Assembly: GCA_021413965.1 (NCBI GenBank)
Contig: JAIOPI010000022.1
Location: 186,001 to 250,000, forward strand
From: Lentisphaerota bacterium
GTDB lineage: Bacteria > Verrucomicrobiota > Kiritimatiellia > UBA8416 > JAIOPI01
Reading direction: 5' to 3'
Length of the DNA: 64,000 nucleotides
Shown here: positions 42,548 to 52,219 of the stretch, piece by piece
How positions within the stretch are numbered: the first letter of the stretch is position 1
Layout of the letters: each line of letters opens with the position of its first letter
Notes under the pieces: generated by a model
Database searches by the model: none
Seen by the model: the letters and a program-made list of their open reading frames with translations, nothing else
What the model was told of the DNA's origin: nothing
Position numbers and translations under genes: made by a program

Positions 42548-43937
42548 GTCCGGCCTCCTCACGGATCCTCCTTACGAAGTCAGCGAATCGTTCGCCCCGT
42601 TCTTCGAAACTCTTGAATTGATCAAAACTCGCGCAACCAGGAGAGAGCAGGATGGTGTCGCCGGGTCGCGCCTCACGCCGCGCTTCCGCAAACGCGTGCT
42701 CCAAGTCCCCGCACAAGCGGCATTCCACACGATCCGACCACGCTGCCTGCATCCGGGTTGCTGCTTTCCCGATAAGATAGACCGCACGAACGTGCTTGAC
42801 CAGCATTTCTTGAACGCCCCCCAGATCATGCTCCTTGAGCAACCCGCCGGCGATCAAGTGCACGCCCCCATTGGTCATGCCGAGGGCTGCTCCCATGGCC
42901 GCCAGGGTGGTCGCCTTGGAGTCATTGATATATGTCACCCCCCGCACCACGCCCAGTTCATTCATGCGGTGCGGCAGGGGCTGGTAGCGGCGCAGGGCTT
43001 CCGCCACGACGGCCGCCGACACCCCGCAGGCCCCCAGCGCGGCGACGGCCGCCGCGGCGGCCTGCCCCAGGATCGGATTGCCGAAGCAGGTGCCGCGCAA
43101 GGGCACATTGATGACGGGCTCCGCGGCCGCACGTACGCAGCGGTCGATGTAGCGAAAACCCGCGGCGTCCGTGAGCCCGAACGTGCGCGTGTCCACCGCC
43201 GCGGGAATGTGCGCCCGGCCAGCCGGCGCCAGCGTGTCGAGCACGACCGCGGTGTCCCCCCGTCCCTGTCGGCGAAACACGTGCCACTTGAGCTGCGCAT
43301 AGGTGTCCAGGTCGCCGTGGCGGTCGAGATGATTGGGCTGGAGGTTGAGCAGCACCGCCACGCGCGGATGAAACGAATCGACGGCCTCCATTTGGAACGA
43401 ACTCACCTCGACGACGACCCAATCCAACTCACGGGTCTGCGGCGCCAGCGCCGCCAGCGGCGTGCCGTAGTTGCCGCCGCACACGGCACGCTTGCCCGCC
43501 AGCACCAACGCTTCCGTGCACAGCTTCGTCAGCGTGCTTTTGCCGTTCGTTCCGGTTATGGCCAGCAGCGGGCAGTGGCAGCGCGTGGCCGCCAGTTCCA
43601 ATTCGGAAATCACGGGAACGGCTGGCGGAACGACGGCGCGCAGCCAGTCTGAATTCCGCGCAATGCCGGGGCTGACAATCGCAATGTCAAAAGTTCCGGC
43701 CGGCGCGGTCTGCACCTTCAGCGCCACCGCGAGTCCATCGGCCCGCAAGGCCGCCGCGCGCGCCGCCAACGCCGGCGTATCACCACGATCCACCACCACC
43801 ACGTCCGTGCCCTCGTGACGCAGAAGGCGCGCGGCGGCCTCTCCGCTGCCGCCCAGCCCCAGGACCAGGGCCGTGCGATAGGTGCGCGGAGACGAGGCCA
43901 CGCGGTGGTCACTTCTGCTTGTTGCGGCGGTGCTCAT
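42525..43937 (-). CDS. murD: UDP-N-acetylmuramoylalanine-D-glutamate ligase
   Basis: A 470-residue cytoplasmic Mur ligase that adds D-Glu to UDP-MurNAc-L-Ala. The N-terminal nucleotide-sugar domain starts [19 protein letters not shown]. The ATP-binding motif is [15 protein letters not shown], with [12 protein letters not shown] and [13 protein letters not shown] following. The C-terminal [18 protein letters not shown] is specific to MurD. Length is normal. A 7-bp hairpin lies just upstream of its start, within the 98-bp gap after mraY. Confidence 0.95.
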   Translation of the reverse strand: MSTAATSRSDHRVASSPRTYRTALVLGLGGSGEAAARLLRHEGTDVVVVDRGDTPALAARAAALRADGLAVALKVQTAPAGTFDIAIVSPGIARNSDWLRAVVPPAVPVISELELAATRCHCPLLAITGTNGKSTLTKLCTEALVLAGKRAVCGGNYGTPLAALAPQTRELDWVVVEVSSFQMEAVDSFHPRVAVLLNLQPNHLDRHGDLDTYAQLKWHVFRRQGRGDTAVVLDTLAPAGRAHIPAAVDTRTFGLTDAAGFRYIDRCVRAAAEPVINVPLRGTCFGNPILGQAAAAAVAALGACGVSAAVVAEALRRYQPLPHRMNELGVVRGVTYINDSKATTLAAMGAALGMTNGGVHLIAGGLLKEHDLGGVQEMLVKHVRAVYLIGKAATRMQAAWSDRVECRLCGDLEHAFAEARREARPGDTILLSPGCASFDQFKSFEERGERFADFVRRIREEAGHEDVMGS

Positions 43938-43951
43938 ACGTATCGCCAGCG

Positions 43952-43969
43952 AGTGTCAGGCGGCTGACA
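43952..43969 (-). other. Small hairpin just upstream of the murD start
   Basis: GTGTCAG (43952-43958) pairs perfectly with CTGACAC (43963-43969) around a 4-nt loop, 14 bp before the murD ATG in the longest gap inside the mur cluster. It could modulate translation or mark an mRNA processing site. Confidence 0.4.
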
Positions 43970-44035
43970 CCTGCCGTCCCATCGTCTAAGAAAGCCCACG
44001 GGCGACAGGCGCGCAGGTCTCATCGAAGCATTCTG

Positions 44036-45136
44036 TCACCGAATCTTCAGCGTCAACAACCCTAAGAGGGAAAAAATAATCGACAGGATCCAGAAACGAA
44101 TCGTGACCTGCGTCTCGCTCCATTTCTTCATTTCAAAATGGTGATGCAGCGGCGCCATGGCAAAAATGCGCTTGCCGCGCAGTTTAAAGGAGGCCACCTG
44201 CAGGATGACGCTGACCGCCTCGATCACGAAGACACCACCGACCAGCACCAGCACGATCTCCTGCTTGATGAGAATGGCGACCATGCCAATGGCGCCACCC
44301 AATGCCAGGCTGCCCGTGTCGCCCATGAACACGCGCGCGGGATGGCAGTTATACCAGAGGAAGCCCAGGCAGGCCCCGGTCATGCAGCCGCAGAAAACGG
44401 CCAGTTCACCGGTCCCCGGAATGTGGGGAATGTGCAGATAGCGGGCAAAAAGCTGGTGCCCCGTCGCATAGGCCATGAAGAGATACGAAATGGCCACCGA
44501 GCTGCTGCAGCCGATCGCGAGCCCGTCCAGCCCGTCCGTCAGGTTGACCGCGTTACTCGCGCCCACCAGGACCAGCGCGACAAACAGAAACGTGCCCACA
44601 AGCCCCAGGTTCGCAATGGCCGGATCCTTCATGAAGGGCACCATCAGTTGCACGGCCGACTCGCGCGTCGCCGGCACCACCAGCAGGAGTACCACCACGA
44701 TCAGCGCCCAGCCGGTCTGCATGGCAAACTTGCCGCGGGCGCTGAGCCCTTTGGACTGCTTGCGCACCATCTTGAGATAATCGTCGATGAAGCCGATGCC
44801 GCCCATGACCACCAGCGTGCCCAGCACGAGCCAGACAAACACGTTGAGCGGGTCGGCCCATAGCAGGGTCGACAGCGTCATGGATCCGATGATCAGCAAC
44901 CCGCCCATGGTCGGCGTGCCGGCCTTCTTGCCGTGCATCTGGAAAAGAGGCGGGGCCTCCTCCTGGCGCACATACTGCCCCACCTTGAGCCGGCGCAGCT
45001 GTTCGATGACCCAGGGGCCCAGCAGCACACTCAACAGGAAGGCCGTGCCGGCCCCGAGCACGGCGCGCACCGTAATGTAGCGAAAGACCCGCAACGGCGA
45101 CGCCCACGTTTCCAGCAGATGAAGATAGTAAAACAT
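44036..45136 (-). CDS. mraY: Phospho-N-acetylmuramoyl-pentapeptide transferase
   Basis: A 366-residue integral membrane enzyme that makes lipid I from UDP-MurNAc-pentapeptide and undecaprenyl phosphate. The catalytic signatures are intact: GFIDDYLKMVRKQSKG, NLTDGLDGLA, ARVFMGDTGSLALGG, and the C-terminal PLHHHFE. About ten membrane helices are visible and length is normal. It lies 12 bp downstream of murF on the same strand. Confidence 0.96.
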   Translation of the reverse strand: MFYYLHLLETWASPLRVFRYITVRAVLGAGTAFLLSVLLGPWVIEQLRRLKVGQYVRQEEAPPLFQMHGKKAGTPTMGGLLIIGSMTLSTLLWADPLNVFVWLVLGTLVVMGGIGFIDDYLKMVRKQSKGLSARGKFAMQTGWALIVVVLLLVVPATRESAVQLMVPFMKDPAIANLGLVGTFLFVALVLVGASNAVNLTDGLDGLAIGCSSSVAISYLFMAYATGHQLFARYLHIPHIPGTGELAVFCGCMTGACLGFLWYNCHPARVFMGDTGSLALGGAIGMVAILIKQEIVLVLVGGVFVIEAVSVILQVASFKLRGKRIFAMAPLHHHFEMKKWSETQVTIRFWILSIIFSLLGLLTLKIR

Positions 45137-45148
45137 GCCACCCGACTC

Positions 45149-46585
45149 CTAGGCCCCCGACCCTCGTCCCGCCCCGCACATGTTGTCCCAATGCCGCAGG
45201 ACATGTTCCACATGCGCGCCGCGCGAGGCCTTCAGCAGGACCCCGTCGCCGGCGACGACATGTTCGACGATGAGGCGCGCCGCCTCTTCGACGCGTTCGC
45301 ACGGATAGACCTTGTCCGGTGCAAACCCCGCCTCCACGGCGCCCTGCGCCAGCCAGCCGGCGCCCGCCCCCACCGCGATCACCCCCGCCCACGGCCCCTG
45401 GGCCACGGCCCGCCCCAGCGACCGGTGTTCCGGTTCAGCCTGTTCGCCCAACTCCAGCATGGCGCCCAGGACGAGCCACTTGCGCCCGGCCAGCGGCTCG
45501 TCCCGAAAGGCCTCGAGTGCCGCACGCATGCTGAGCGGATTGGCGTTGTAGGCGTCATTGATCACGTGCACCCCGAGAACCGACGTCCGCTGCCAACGCA
45601 TGGGCAACGTGCTGTCACCGGATAGCGACGCCTCGATGCCCGCCCGGCTGACGCCGAGCCGGCGCGCCACGGCAATGGCCATCAGCGCATTGGCCACCTG
45701 GAACTCTCCCCCCGTGTTCAACCGAAACTGGAATGTCTCACCCGATGCCGTTTCCTGAGCGATCACCTGGTCGTTCGTGGCCGTCCGCTGCCGCAGCACG
45801 TAGTCGGCCGGACCTCGAGTCGACACCGTCACCACCGGCGCGACCGAGGCGCCTGCCAGCAGGTCGAACCAGGCCCCGTCGCGGTTCAGGAAGGACACGC
45901 CGTCCCGGGGCAAGGCGCGCAAGAGGTCCGCCTTCTCCTCGGCGATCGCCCGCTCCGTCTGAAAGAACTCGATATGCCCGGGGCCGATGTTGGTGATCAT
46001 GCCCCAGTCGGGACGCAGCACCGCGCACAGGTCGCGAATCTCCCCAGGATGGTTGGTGCCCACTTCGAATACGCCCACCTTCGTGGACGGCCCCATGGAC
46101 AACAGGCTCAGCGGAAGGCCGATGCCATTGTTCCAGTTGCCCAAACTCCTCGCGGTGGGAAAGCAGGCGGAGACCGCGCCGGCCGTCAGCTCCTTGACGG
46201 TCGTCTTGCCCGCACTGCCCGTGATGCCGATACAACGCGGCGCAACCTGCAACCGGTGCGCGCCGGCCATCTGTTGCAGGGCGCGGGTGGTGTCCGCCAC
46301 GCGCAGCAGCGGAAAGCCCGGCGCCACCTCGCGGGGCCAGTCCCGCCGCACAACGGCACCCACGGCGCCCCGGTCGGCGGCGGCGCGCACAAAGGCATGG
46401 CCGTCAAAGCGCTCGCCGCTGAGGGCCACGTACAGCGCACCGACGCCCAGCGAGCGCGAGTCATTCGAAACCCCGATGATCATCGGAGGCGGAACCGGGT
46501 CCCAGGTCCCGCCGCTCCACTGGGCAAGATCACCCGCGTCCAACGCGGGCTGGGGGGCGCCGATCAGCTGGTCAGGCCTGTTCAT
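45149..46585 (-). CDS. murF: UDP-N-acetylmuramoyl-tripeptide--D-alanyl-D-alanine ligase
   Basis: A 478-residue Mur ligase that adds D-Ala-D-Ala. The P-loop reads GITGSAGKTTVKELTAG. The MurF-typical NSLxxGxF region appears as SNDSRSLGVGALYVALSGER near residue 43. HVINDAYNANPLSMRAAL follows, with the C-terminal domain LVLGAMLELGEQAEPEHRSLG. Its ATG overlaps the murE stop by 4 bp (46582-46585), so the two are coupled. Confidence 0.95.
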   Translation of the reverse strand: MNRPDQLIGAPQPALDAGDLAQWSGGTWDPVPPPMIIGVSNDSRSLGVGALYVALSGERFDGHAFVRAAADRGAVGAVVRRDWPREVAPGFPLLRVADTTRALQQMAGAHRLQVAPRCIGITGSAGKTTVKELTAGAVSACFPTARSLGNWNNGIGLPLSLLSMGPSTKVGVFEVGTNHPGEIRDLCAVLRPDWGMITNIGPGHIEFFQTERAIAEEKADLLRALPRDGVSFLNRDGAWFDLLAGASVAPVVTVSTRGPADYVLRQRTATNDQVIAQETASGETFQFRLNTGGEFQVANALMAIAVARRLGVSRAGIEASLSGDSTLPMRWQRTSVLGVHVINDAYNANPLSMRAALEAFRDEPLAGRKWLVLGAMLELGEQAEPEHRSLGRAVAQGPWAGVIAVGAGAGWLAQGAVEAGFAPDKVYPCERVEEAARLIVEHVVAGDGVLLKASRGAHVEHVLRHWDNMCGAGRGSGA

Positions 46586-48057
46586 GCTCGGCTCAACGCT
46601 CCCAGCAAGTCCCGCGCAATCTGCGCGTCATCGAACGGCACGGTGCGATTGGCAAACTCCTGAAAGGTCTCATGGCCTTTGCCGGCAATCAGCACGATAT
46701 CACCCGGCGCTGCGCAGGCCAGCGCGCGTGCCATGGCTTCGCGTCGATCCACGACGGCTTCCAGCGCACCGGCGTCAGGCGCCCCCGCCAGGACGTCCGC
46801 CAGGATGGCCTGCGGGTCTTCCTTGCGCGGATTGTCCGACGTCACGATCGCCTGATCGGCAAGGCGCGCGGCAATGGCGCCCATGGCCGGCCGCTTGCTC
46901 CGGTCGCGATTGCCGCCGCAGCCGAACACCAGGATCAGCCGCCCGGTGGTGATTTCTCGCAGGGCCTGGAGCACACGCTCCAGCGCGTCATCCGAATGCG
47001 CATAATCCACGAAGACCTGGAAGCCGCGCTCGGTGTGAACCTCCTGCAGACGCCCGGGTACCGGATTCGCGCGCGCGAGCGCCGCCACGATCTGATCCAG
47101 CGGCACCCCCAGCGCCAGCCCCGCCGCCGCCGCGGCCAACGCATTGCTTACGTTGTGACGGCCCAGCAGGCCCAGCCGCAGGGGCGCGCTTCCCCACGGC
47201 GAGCACAGCCGGAACGTGCTCCCGCGCCCCGACAGCGACAACGATTCGGCCACCACGTCCGCCACCACGTCCACCCCGAACGTGACCAGATTGAGTTCCG
47301 TGCGCAGGTCGCCGATCAGCCGGTGCCCCCACGCGTCCGCCGCGTTGATCACGGCCGTGGCGGGCCGCCCGCCCTGCCCCAAGGATTCGAACAGGCGGCG
47401 CTTGGCGACGTAATACGCCTCCATCGTCAGGTGGTAGTCAAGATGGTCCCGCGTGAGGTTCGTGAACACCGCCGCGTCGAACTGGATGCCGGCCACGCGC
47501 TGCTGGTCCAGCGCGTGGGAGGATACCTCCATGGCCACGCTGCGACAGCCGTTGGCCACCATGTCGGCGAAGAGCCGGTGCAGGCTCGGCGCGTCCGGCG
47601 TCGTCCGCGTGGCGGGGATGGTGCGCGGCCCGATCCGATACTGCACGGTCGAAATCAGGCCGGGCGTGCGACCGGCCCGCTCCAGGATGTCCCGCGCCAG
47701 GTAGGCGACGGTCGTCTTGCCGTTGGTCCCCGTGACACCGACAATCTGCAGACGGTCCGAGGCCTGCTGCCAGAAGGCTTTCGCAAGCTGCGCGAGCGCC
47801 CGGTGCGCGTCCTCGACCACCACGCGGCTGACCGCCGCCGGCAAATCCACGGCGCTTTCCGCGACGATGACGATGGCGCCCTTCTCCAGCGCATCCGCAA
47901 TAAAGCGCCGCCCGTCCTGCGCCGCGCCGGGAATGGCGACAAAGGCAAAGCCCGGCCGCACGTGTCGTGAATCACACGCCACGCCAGCCACGTCAGGATC
48001 GGCAGGACCCGATACCGTCCGGCAGGCCACCCCGGTCAGCATGTGTTGAAGTTTCAT
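46582..48057 (-). CDS. murE: UDP-N-acetylmuramoyl-tripeptide synthetase (meso-DAP adding)
   Basis: A 491-residue Mur ligase. The ATP motif is GVTGTNGKTTVAYLARDI and the Lys-carbamate region is EVSSHALDQ. The C-terminal substrate motif reads TSDNPRKEDP. DNPR is the diaminopimelate-selecting form, where lysine-adding enzymes differ, so the stem peptide should carry meso-DAP. This agrees with the L,D-transpeptidase in the window. It starts MKLQHMLTGVACR and follows ftsI by 128 bp. Confidence 0.96.
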   Translation of the reverse strand: MKLQHMLTGVACRTVSGPADPDVAGVACDSRHVRPGFAFVAIPGAAQDGRRFIADALEKGAIVIVAESAVDLPAAVSRVVVEDAHRALAQLAKAFWQQASDRLQIVGVTGTNGKTTVAYLARDILERAGRTPGLISTVQYRIGPRTIPATRTTPDAPSLHRLFADMVANGCRSVAMEVSSHALDQQRVAGIQFDAAVFTNLTRDHLDYHLTMEAYYVAKRRLFESLGQGGRPATAVINAADAWGHRLIGDLRTELNLVTFGVDVVADVVAESLSLSGRGSTFRLCSPWGSAPLRLGLLGRHNVSNALAAAAAGLALGVPLDQIVAALARANPVPGRLQEVHTERGFQVFVDYAHSDDALERVLQALREITTGRLILVFGCGGNRDRSKRPAMGAIAARLADQAIVTSDNPRKEDPQAILADVLAGAPDAGALEAVVDRREAMARALACAAPGDIVLIAGKGHETFQEFANRTVPFDDAQIARDLLGALSRA

Positions 48058-48185
48058 GGTGAAGATTCAGTAATCGGCGAGGCCACCAGGATGACACGGT
48101 CGACGCGGAACGGCGGGTGGCGAACGATGCCCGTATGATCCGCGATTTCCGTGGTTTCCTCAACCTTCCTGGGCCATTGCGCGTC

Positions 48186-49916
48186 CTATTTCATCGCCAC
48201 CGCGGAGGATTCAGTCTCGCGCAGGTCGAGATAGCGCGCCGCCTCGGACGCAATACGCTTGAAGACGGGTGCCGCCACCATGCCGCCGGTGCGAATCGGC
48301 TGCGGCTCGTCAACGACCACGACAATCACGATCTCCGGCGCCTGCGCGGGCAGAAATCCGACAAACGACGCGATGTGCGCGGTCGACGAATAGCCGCCGG
48401 GAACCGGTTTCTGGGCCGTGCCGGTCTTCCCCGCCACCTGGTAGCCCTCGACCGCCGCACGCTTGCCCGTGCCGTCGGGCTCCGTCACGCGCGCCAGCAG
48501 CCGCCGCATCAGCGCCGCGGTCTCGGGCGTGATCGGACGGCCCGTCTCCTCGGGGCGGTGCTCCTCAAGGATCGTGCCGTCTGCCGCCACCACCTGCCGC
48601 ACCACGTAGGGCCGCATCATGACGCCACCGTTGGCGATCGCCCCGTAAATGGAGATCATCTGCATCGCCGTCACGGCCACGCCCTGGCCGATGGCCATGC
48701 GGCTGCCGCTGATGCCGGACCAATCCGAGCGGGGCCGCAGCAGCCCCGCCTCTTCGCCCGGCAGATCGATCCCGGTCTTCTGGCCAAGCCCGAACGCCCG
48801 CATGTACTGGTACAGCCGCTCATCCCCCAGCTGAATCGACAGCTTGGCGGTCAGGATGTTGCTGGACTTCTTCAGCCCGTCGGCCACGGTCAGGCGCCCG
48901 CTCGGATGATAGTCGTGCAAAACCTTGCCGCGGTGCATCCAGCTGCCGTTCTCGCAGTCGATGACCGTCTCGGGCGTCACGAGTTTCTCGTTGAACGCCG
49001 CCGAGAAGGCAATCGACTTCAGCGTGGAGCCCGGCTCGTAGACCGTTCCGAGGGCACGGTTGAGCTTGGCGTCGTCCGGCGCCGCACGAAAATCGTTCAG
49101 ATCAAAGGCCGGCCGGCTGACCATGGCGAGAATCTCGCCGGTGCTCACACGCTGGACAATGGCCCAGGCCCCTTTCCACGTCAGCGAGTCGTGGCCCTCG
49201 TCGATCGTGTCGATCGCCTTCTCGACGATATACTGAACATTCTGGTCAATGGTCAGGTAAACGTTGGCCCCCTCAACCGGAGGCACGTAGCGGTCACGCT
49301 TCCAGTAGATCTCCTTGCGCAGCGCATTCTTTTCGCTTTCAAGAAATCCCGGGCACCCCCGCAGGAATTTGTCCATGCGCTGTTCCACGCCGGCGGATCC
49401 GATGCCGTCATGATTCACGAACCCCAGGACATGGCACAGGAAGTCGTGGTGCGGGTAGAAGCGCACGGTCTGGTCTTCGAAGAACACGCCCGGGAGATGC
49501 AGCGCCGCGATCCGCTGAGAGTCCTCTTCCTGCACGGACCGCTTCAGGCAGGCGTAGCGGCGGCCGGGACGGTCCAGCTTCTGTGCCACGTCACTCACCG
49601 GCAGGCCAAGCAGTTCCGACAGCTTGGCGGACACGACGGCGACCTGCCCGCTGCTGACCACGGCGTCGGGATCCGCGCAGACGTCCTTGACAGGCAGGTC
49701 CAGGGCGAGAATGTTCTCGAGTCCCCGCCGGTCAAACACCTTGCCGCGTTCCACGCCGATTTCAACGGCCCAGGTGCGGTTGCGGTGAATGTCAGCCAGT
49801 TCGGCGGTGTGCGGGCCCAAGTGCAGGAACGCGAGGCGTGCGCCCAACCCCAGCATGGCCAGAGTTTGCAGCGAGGCACAACCCGCGATGCGTCCCTTGG
49901 TCCCGCGCAGTCTCAA
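48186..49916 (-). CDS. ftsI: FtsI/PBP3-like septal D,D-transpeptidase
   Basis: A 576-residue class B penicillin-binding protein. A short N-terminal hydrophobic segment precedes the PBP dimerisation domain (AVEIGVERGKVFDRRGL and on). The transpeptidase domain shows all three active-site motifs: STLK in YEPGSTLKSIAF, SSN in KKSSNILTAK, and KTGT in VAGKTGTAQKP. It crosslinks septal peptidoglycan with FtsW. Its start overlaps the ftsL-like gene by 4 bp. No PASTA domain is seen. Confidence 0.95.
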   Translation of the reverse strand: MRLRGTKGRIAGCASLQTLAMLGLGARLAFLHLGPHTAELADIHRNRTWAVEIGVERGKVFDRRGLENILALDLPVKDVCADPDAVVSSGQVAVVSAKLSELLGLPVSDVAQKLDRPGRRYACLKRSVQEEDSQRIAALHLPGVFFEDQTVRFYPHHDFLCHVLGFVNHDGIGSAGVEQRMDKFLRGCPGFLESEKNALRKEIYWKRDRYVPPVEGANVYLTIDQNVQYIVEKAIDTIDEGHDSLTWKGAWAIVQRVSTGEILAMVSRPAFDLNDFRAAPDDAKLNRALGTVYEPGSTLKSIAFSAAFNEKLVTPETVIDCENGSWMHRGKVLHDYHPSGRLTVADGLKKSSNILTAKLSIQLGDERLYQYMRAFGLGQKTGIDLPGEEAGLLRPRSDWSGISGSRMAIGQGVAVTAMQMISIYGAIANGGVMMRPYVVRQVVAADGTILEEHRPEETGRPITPETAALMRRLLARVTEPDGTGKRAAVEGYQVAGKTGTAQKPVPGGYSSTAHIASFVGFLPAQAPEIVIVVVVDEPQPIRTGGMVAAPVFKRIASEAARYLDLRETESSAVAMK

Positions 49917-50299
49917 TCCGCCTTCCGATCAGGCCGGTCCAACCGGGCCAGTTGCTGCTCCTCGGCGCCCCCCCATCCATCGCCACGCACGTCGTCCGGC
50001 CGCAGGCGCACAATCTGGCGGCTCGAGGGCCACGTCATGCCGATGCCATGATCGCGCAATGCCCGCTCGAGATTCTGCGGCGCCTTCAGCCGCGTCCACT
50101 TGAACAGCTCCTGCTGGTACTCCTTGAGCAGCGCGTCCCGGTGGCCTTCCAGCTCCTTCAACTCGTTGCCCAGGGTCTGGCAGCGGCACACCATCCAGAC
50201 GTAGGCCAGCGCCAGCGAGGCGGCCAGCACCACACACCCCGCCAAGGGCACCGGCAATGCAAATGCATGGACCGTCTTTTTTCGATTACGACGCCTCAC
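49913..50299 (-). CDS. FtsL-like division protein
   Basis: A 128-residue bitopic membrane protein between rsmH and ftsI, the usual ftsL place. A basic N-terminus (VRRRNRKKTVHAFALPVP) leads to one membrane helix (LAGCVVLAASLALAYVWMV) and a short coiled coil (QTLGNELKELEGHRDALLKE) that ends in an RLKAPQNLERALRDHGIGM segment. GTG 50299 is chosen because GGAGGAGG (50305-50312) lies 5 bp upstream. The longer frame to 50437 runs inside rsmH. Sequence identity with FtsL proteins is always low, so the call relies on topology and context. Confidence 0.78.
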   Translation of the reverse strand: MRRRNRKKTVHAFALPVPLAGCVVLAASLALAYVWMVCRCQTLGNELKELEGHRDALLKEYQQELFKWTRLKAPQNLERALRDHGIGMTWPSSRQIVRLRPDDVRGDGWGGAEEQQLARLDRPDRKAD

Positions 50300-51293
50300 T
50301 ATGGCCTCCTCCGCGCGCGTGCCGCCGGCCCCACGCGCTTGCTTCCCCACCCGCCCGCACGCCTCCCGGGCCCGTACAACGCGCCACCACGCGCAGTTTC
50401 GCCGACCGCGACCGCGGGTTGCGCGCCACTTCCGCATCGTCTGCCACCACGGGCTTGCGCGTCACCCGCATCAAGGCCGGTTCGACGCCCTGCCAGGCCT
50501 CGCCGCCCTGCGGCAGCGATTCCCACCGGCCGATGTGCCGCGCAAAGCACGTCTTCACCTGCCGGTCTTCCAAACTGTGAAAGCTGATCACCGCCATGCG
50601 CCCGCCCGGCTTGAGCAGCCGCAGCCCCGCTTCCAGCCCGGTCTCCAGGCGCTCCAACTCCCGGTTCACCGCCATGCGCAGCGCCTGAAACGTGCGCGTC
50701 GCCGGGTGCTGCGCACCGCGCCGACCACCCACGGCCTGCGACACGATCTCCGCCAGTTCCAGCGTGCGGTCCAGGCGGCGCCCGGCCCGCGCCCGCGCAA
50801 TCGCCCGCACCACGCGCCCCGCCCGCGGCTCCTCGCCGTAGGCCCGCAGAATCTCCAGCAGCTTCGCTTCCGGCCATTCGTTCACCAGCACCGCCGCCGT
50901 CAGCTCGCTGTCCTGGTTCATGCGCATATCCAGAGGTCCATCCCGCATGAAGCTGAATCCCCGCTCGGCGGTGTCCAGTTGTTCGGACGAGACACCAAGA
51001 TCGAGGAGGATCCCGTCCACAGGGACAAAGGCGTGCTGCGCGGCAAGCTCTGCCAGGTCGCCGAAGTTTCCCCGCACGACGAGGCAGCGGTCTCCCCAGT
51101 CTGCAAATCGTGCACGTAGGCGCCCCACCGCTTCTGCATCCTGGTCAATGGCGAGCACCCGCCCGTCGGCACCGAGGCACTCAAGCAGGGCGGCCGTGTG
51201 GCCCCCGCGCCCCGCGGTGCCATCGATGTAGCGCCCGCCAGCCACTGGCGCCAGGTGCGCAACCACCTGCTCCAGCATGACCGGGGCGTGCAT
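50286..51293 (-). CDS. rsmH: 16S rRNA (cytosine-1402-N4)-methyltransferase
   Basis: A 335-residue S-adenosylmethionine-dependent enzyme. The SAM-binding motif reads GRYIDGTAGRGGHTAALL and the acidic loop VLAIDQDAEAVGRL. The family segments DLGVSSEQLDTAERGFSF, TRTFQALRMAVNREL and GGRMAVISFHSLEDR are present. Length is normal. Its last 14 bp overlap the ftsL-like gene, and it lies 18 bp after mraZ. Confidence 0.96.
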   Translation of the reverse strand: MHAPVMLEQVVAHLAPVAGGRYIDGTAGRGGHTAALLECLGADGRVLAIDQDAEAVGRLRARFADWGDRCLVVRGNFGDLAELAAQHAFVPVDGILLDLGVSSEQLDTAERGFSFMRDGPLDMRMNQDSELTAAVLVNEWPEAKLLEILRAYGEEPRAGRVVRAIARARAGRRLDRTLELAEIVSQAVGGRRGAQHPATRTFQALRMAVNRELERLETGLEAGLRLLKPGGRMAVISFHSLEDRQVKTCFARHIGRWESLPQGGEAWQGVEPALMRVTRKPVVADDAEVARNPRSRSAKLRVVARCTGPGGVRAGGEASAWGRRHARGGGHSEAS

Positions 51294-51311
51294 GCGGTCG
51301 TTCCCTCAAAA

Positions 51312-51743
51312 TTAGAATTCGACATCCGGGCCCACCTCCCGGAGATTTTGCAGGCCCAACTCAGCGCCCTGCACACTGTTCTCCGGGTTCCAAAGCTCGA
51401 ATCGATCCAAGGCCCCCACGAGTACGATGCGATCCGTAAGCCCCGCAAAGGTCAGCAGTTCGTCCTTGATCCGAATCCGCCCCTGCGTGTCCCACGCCAA
51501 CAATTCCGAGTTGCCGCCGAGCACGCGTGAAAAACGGCGCGCCTTCTCGTCAGCCATCTTGTAACGACGCAGCGATTCCAACTTCCGGATCATCTCGCCC
51601 GCCGGATACACGTTGAGGCACTTGTGATGGAAGTCCGGCAACACGTAGACGCTCTCAGGCTTCCCCACCTGCGCCCGCCAGACGGCAGGAATGGTGATGC
51701 GGCTCTTCGGATCGAGTGAGTGGACAAAGTTGCCCACGAACAT
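51312..51743 (-). CDS. mraZ: Transcriptional regulator MraZ
   Basis: A 143-residue protein of two SpoVT-AbrB-type domains, first gene of the dcw cluster and a known regulator of it in other bacteria. The family start MFVGNFVHSLDPKSRITIPA is seen at ATG 51743, giving the usual length. The second domain includes LLAWDTQGRIRIKDELLTFA. Longer starts at 51791 (MEQDNTS) are possible. The first codon of the longest frame (51821) lies upstream of the predicted -10 and is therefore unlikely. Only one TGGGG is visible near the promoter, so the usual set of MraZ binding repeats is not evident. Confidence 0.92.
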   Translation of the reverse strand: MFVGNFVHSLDPKSRITIPAVWRAQVGKPESVYVLPDFHHKCLNVYPAGEMIRKLESLRRYKMADEKARRFSRVLGGNSELLAWDTQGRIRIKDELLTFAGLTDRIVLVGALDRFELWNPENSVQGAELGLQNLREVGPDVEF

Positions 51744-51812
51744 CCCGAGCCCTGAAACCTGGCTCTCCAAACTGGTGTTATCTTGCTCCATTGCGTGACT
51801 CAGCGTGACACG

Positions 51813-51841
51813 ATTCAACACCTTGCCCCACCGAGTGTCAA
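51813..51841 (-). promoter_or_regulatory. Promoter of the dcw cluster
   Basis: On minus, TTGACA (51841-51836) is a perfect -35 and TTGAAT (51818-51813) a four-of-six -10, separated by 17 bp. The start would be near 51806, giving a leader of about 60 nt to ATG 51743. Confidence 0.45.
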
Positions 51842-51875
51842 CAGGTTTAGGATTTTTCTCGTGATTTTTTTCACT

Positions 51876-51907
51876 AATGAGCCTGACACTGACGCGCCAG
51901 GCTCATT
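51876..51907. other. 10-bp stem-loop upstream of mraZ
   Basis: AATGAGCCTG (51876-51885) pairs perfectly with CAGGCTCATT (51898-51907) around a 12-nt loop, and a TT follows on the plus strand. It separates the metG end from the dcw promoter and may insulate them. Confidence 0.5.
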
Positions 51908-51909
51908 TT

Positions 51910-52185
51910 GGGGGGATTCCAGGGGACCGCAGGCGTGGCAAATGGGCGCTCAGGTGACTTGCCGACACAGTCGCATCACGCTGATGTAAAGCAGCTTACG
52001 CGCTTTTTACTGGCGCATGAGAGCGTGCGCGGCACCGTCGCGGCTCGCCGCCGCGCGGCAAGGCTCGCGCAGCCAGCCCCGTTCGCCCGCCAATGGGCAA
52101 TCGCCCCACCCATGCGTGCCAGACAAGGCACTCATGAACAAGTTATGAACAGGGGTAAAACAGGCTGGAATCCAGCCCCCATTAC
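51910..52185. other. Non-coding stretch between metG and mraZ
   Basis: Part of a 500-bp gap without a credible gene. A 6-bp hairpin GGCTGG-AAT-CCAGCC lies at about 52162-52176. Nothing else is recognised here. Confidence 0.4.
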
Positions 52186-52216
52186 CGCATTTCCCACGGT
52201 CGCCGTGGAAAATGCG
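52186..52216. other. 14-bp stem-loop downstream of metG
   Basis: CGCATTTCCCACGG (52186-52199) pairs with CCGTGGAAAATGCG (52203-52216), loop TCG, with one wobble position. It is the second hairpin after the metG stop. Confidence 0.5.
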
Positions 52217-52219
52217 CAT

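Noticed and set aside
48117..50051. A 644-codon open frame opposite ftsI
   Set aside because: The minus-strand frame has all PBP motifs and operon overlaps; the plus frame has no recognisable domain.
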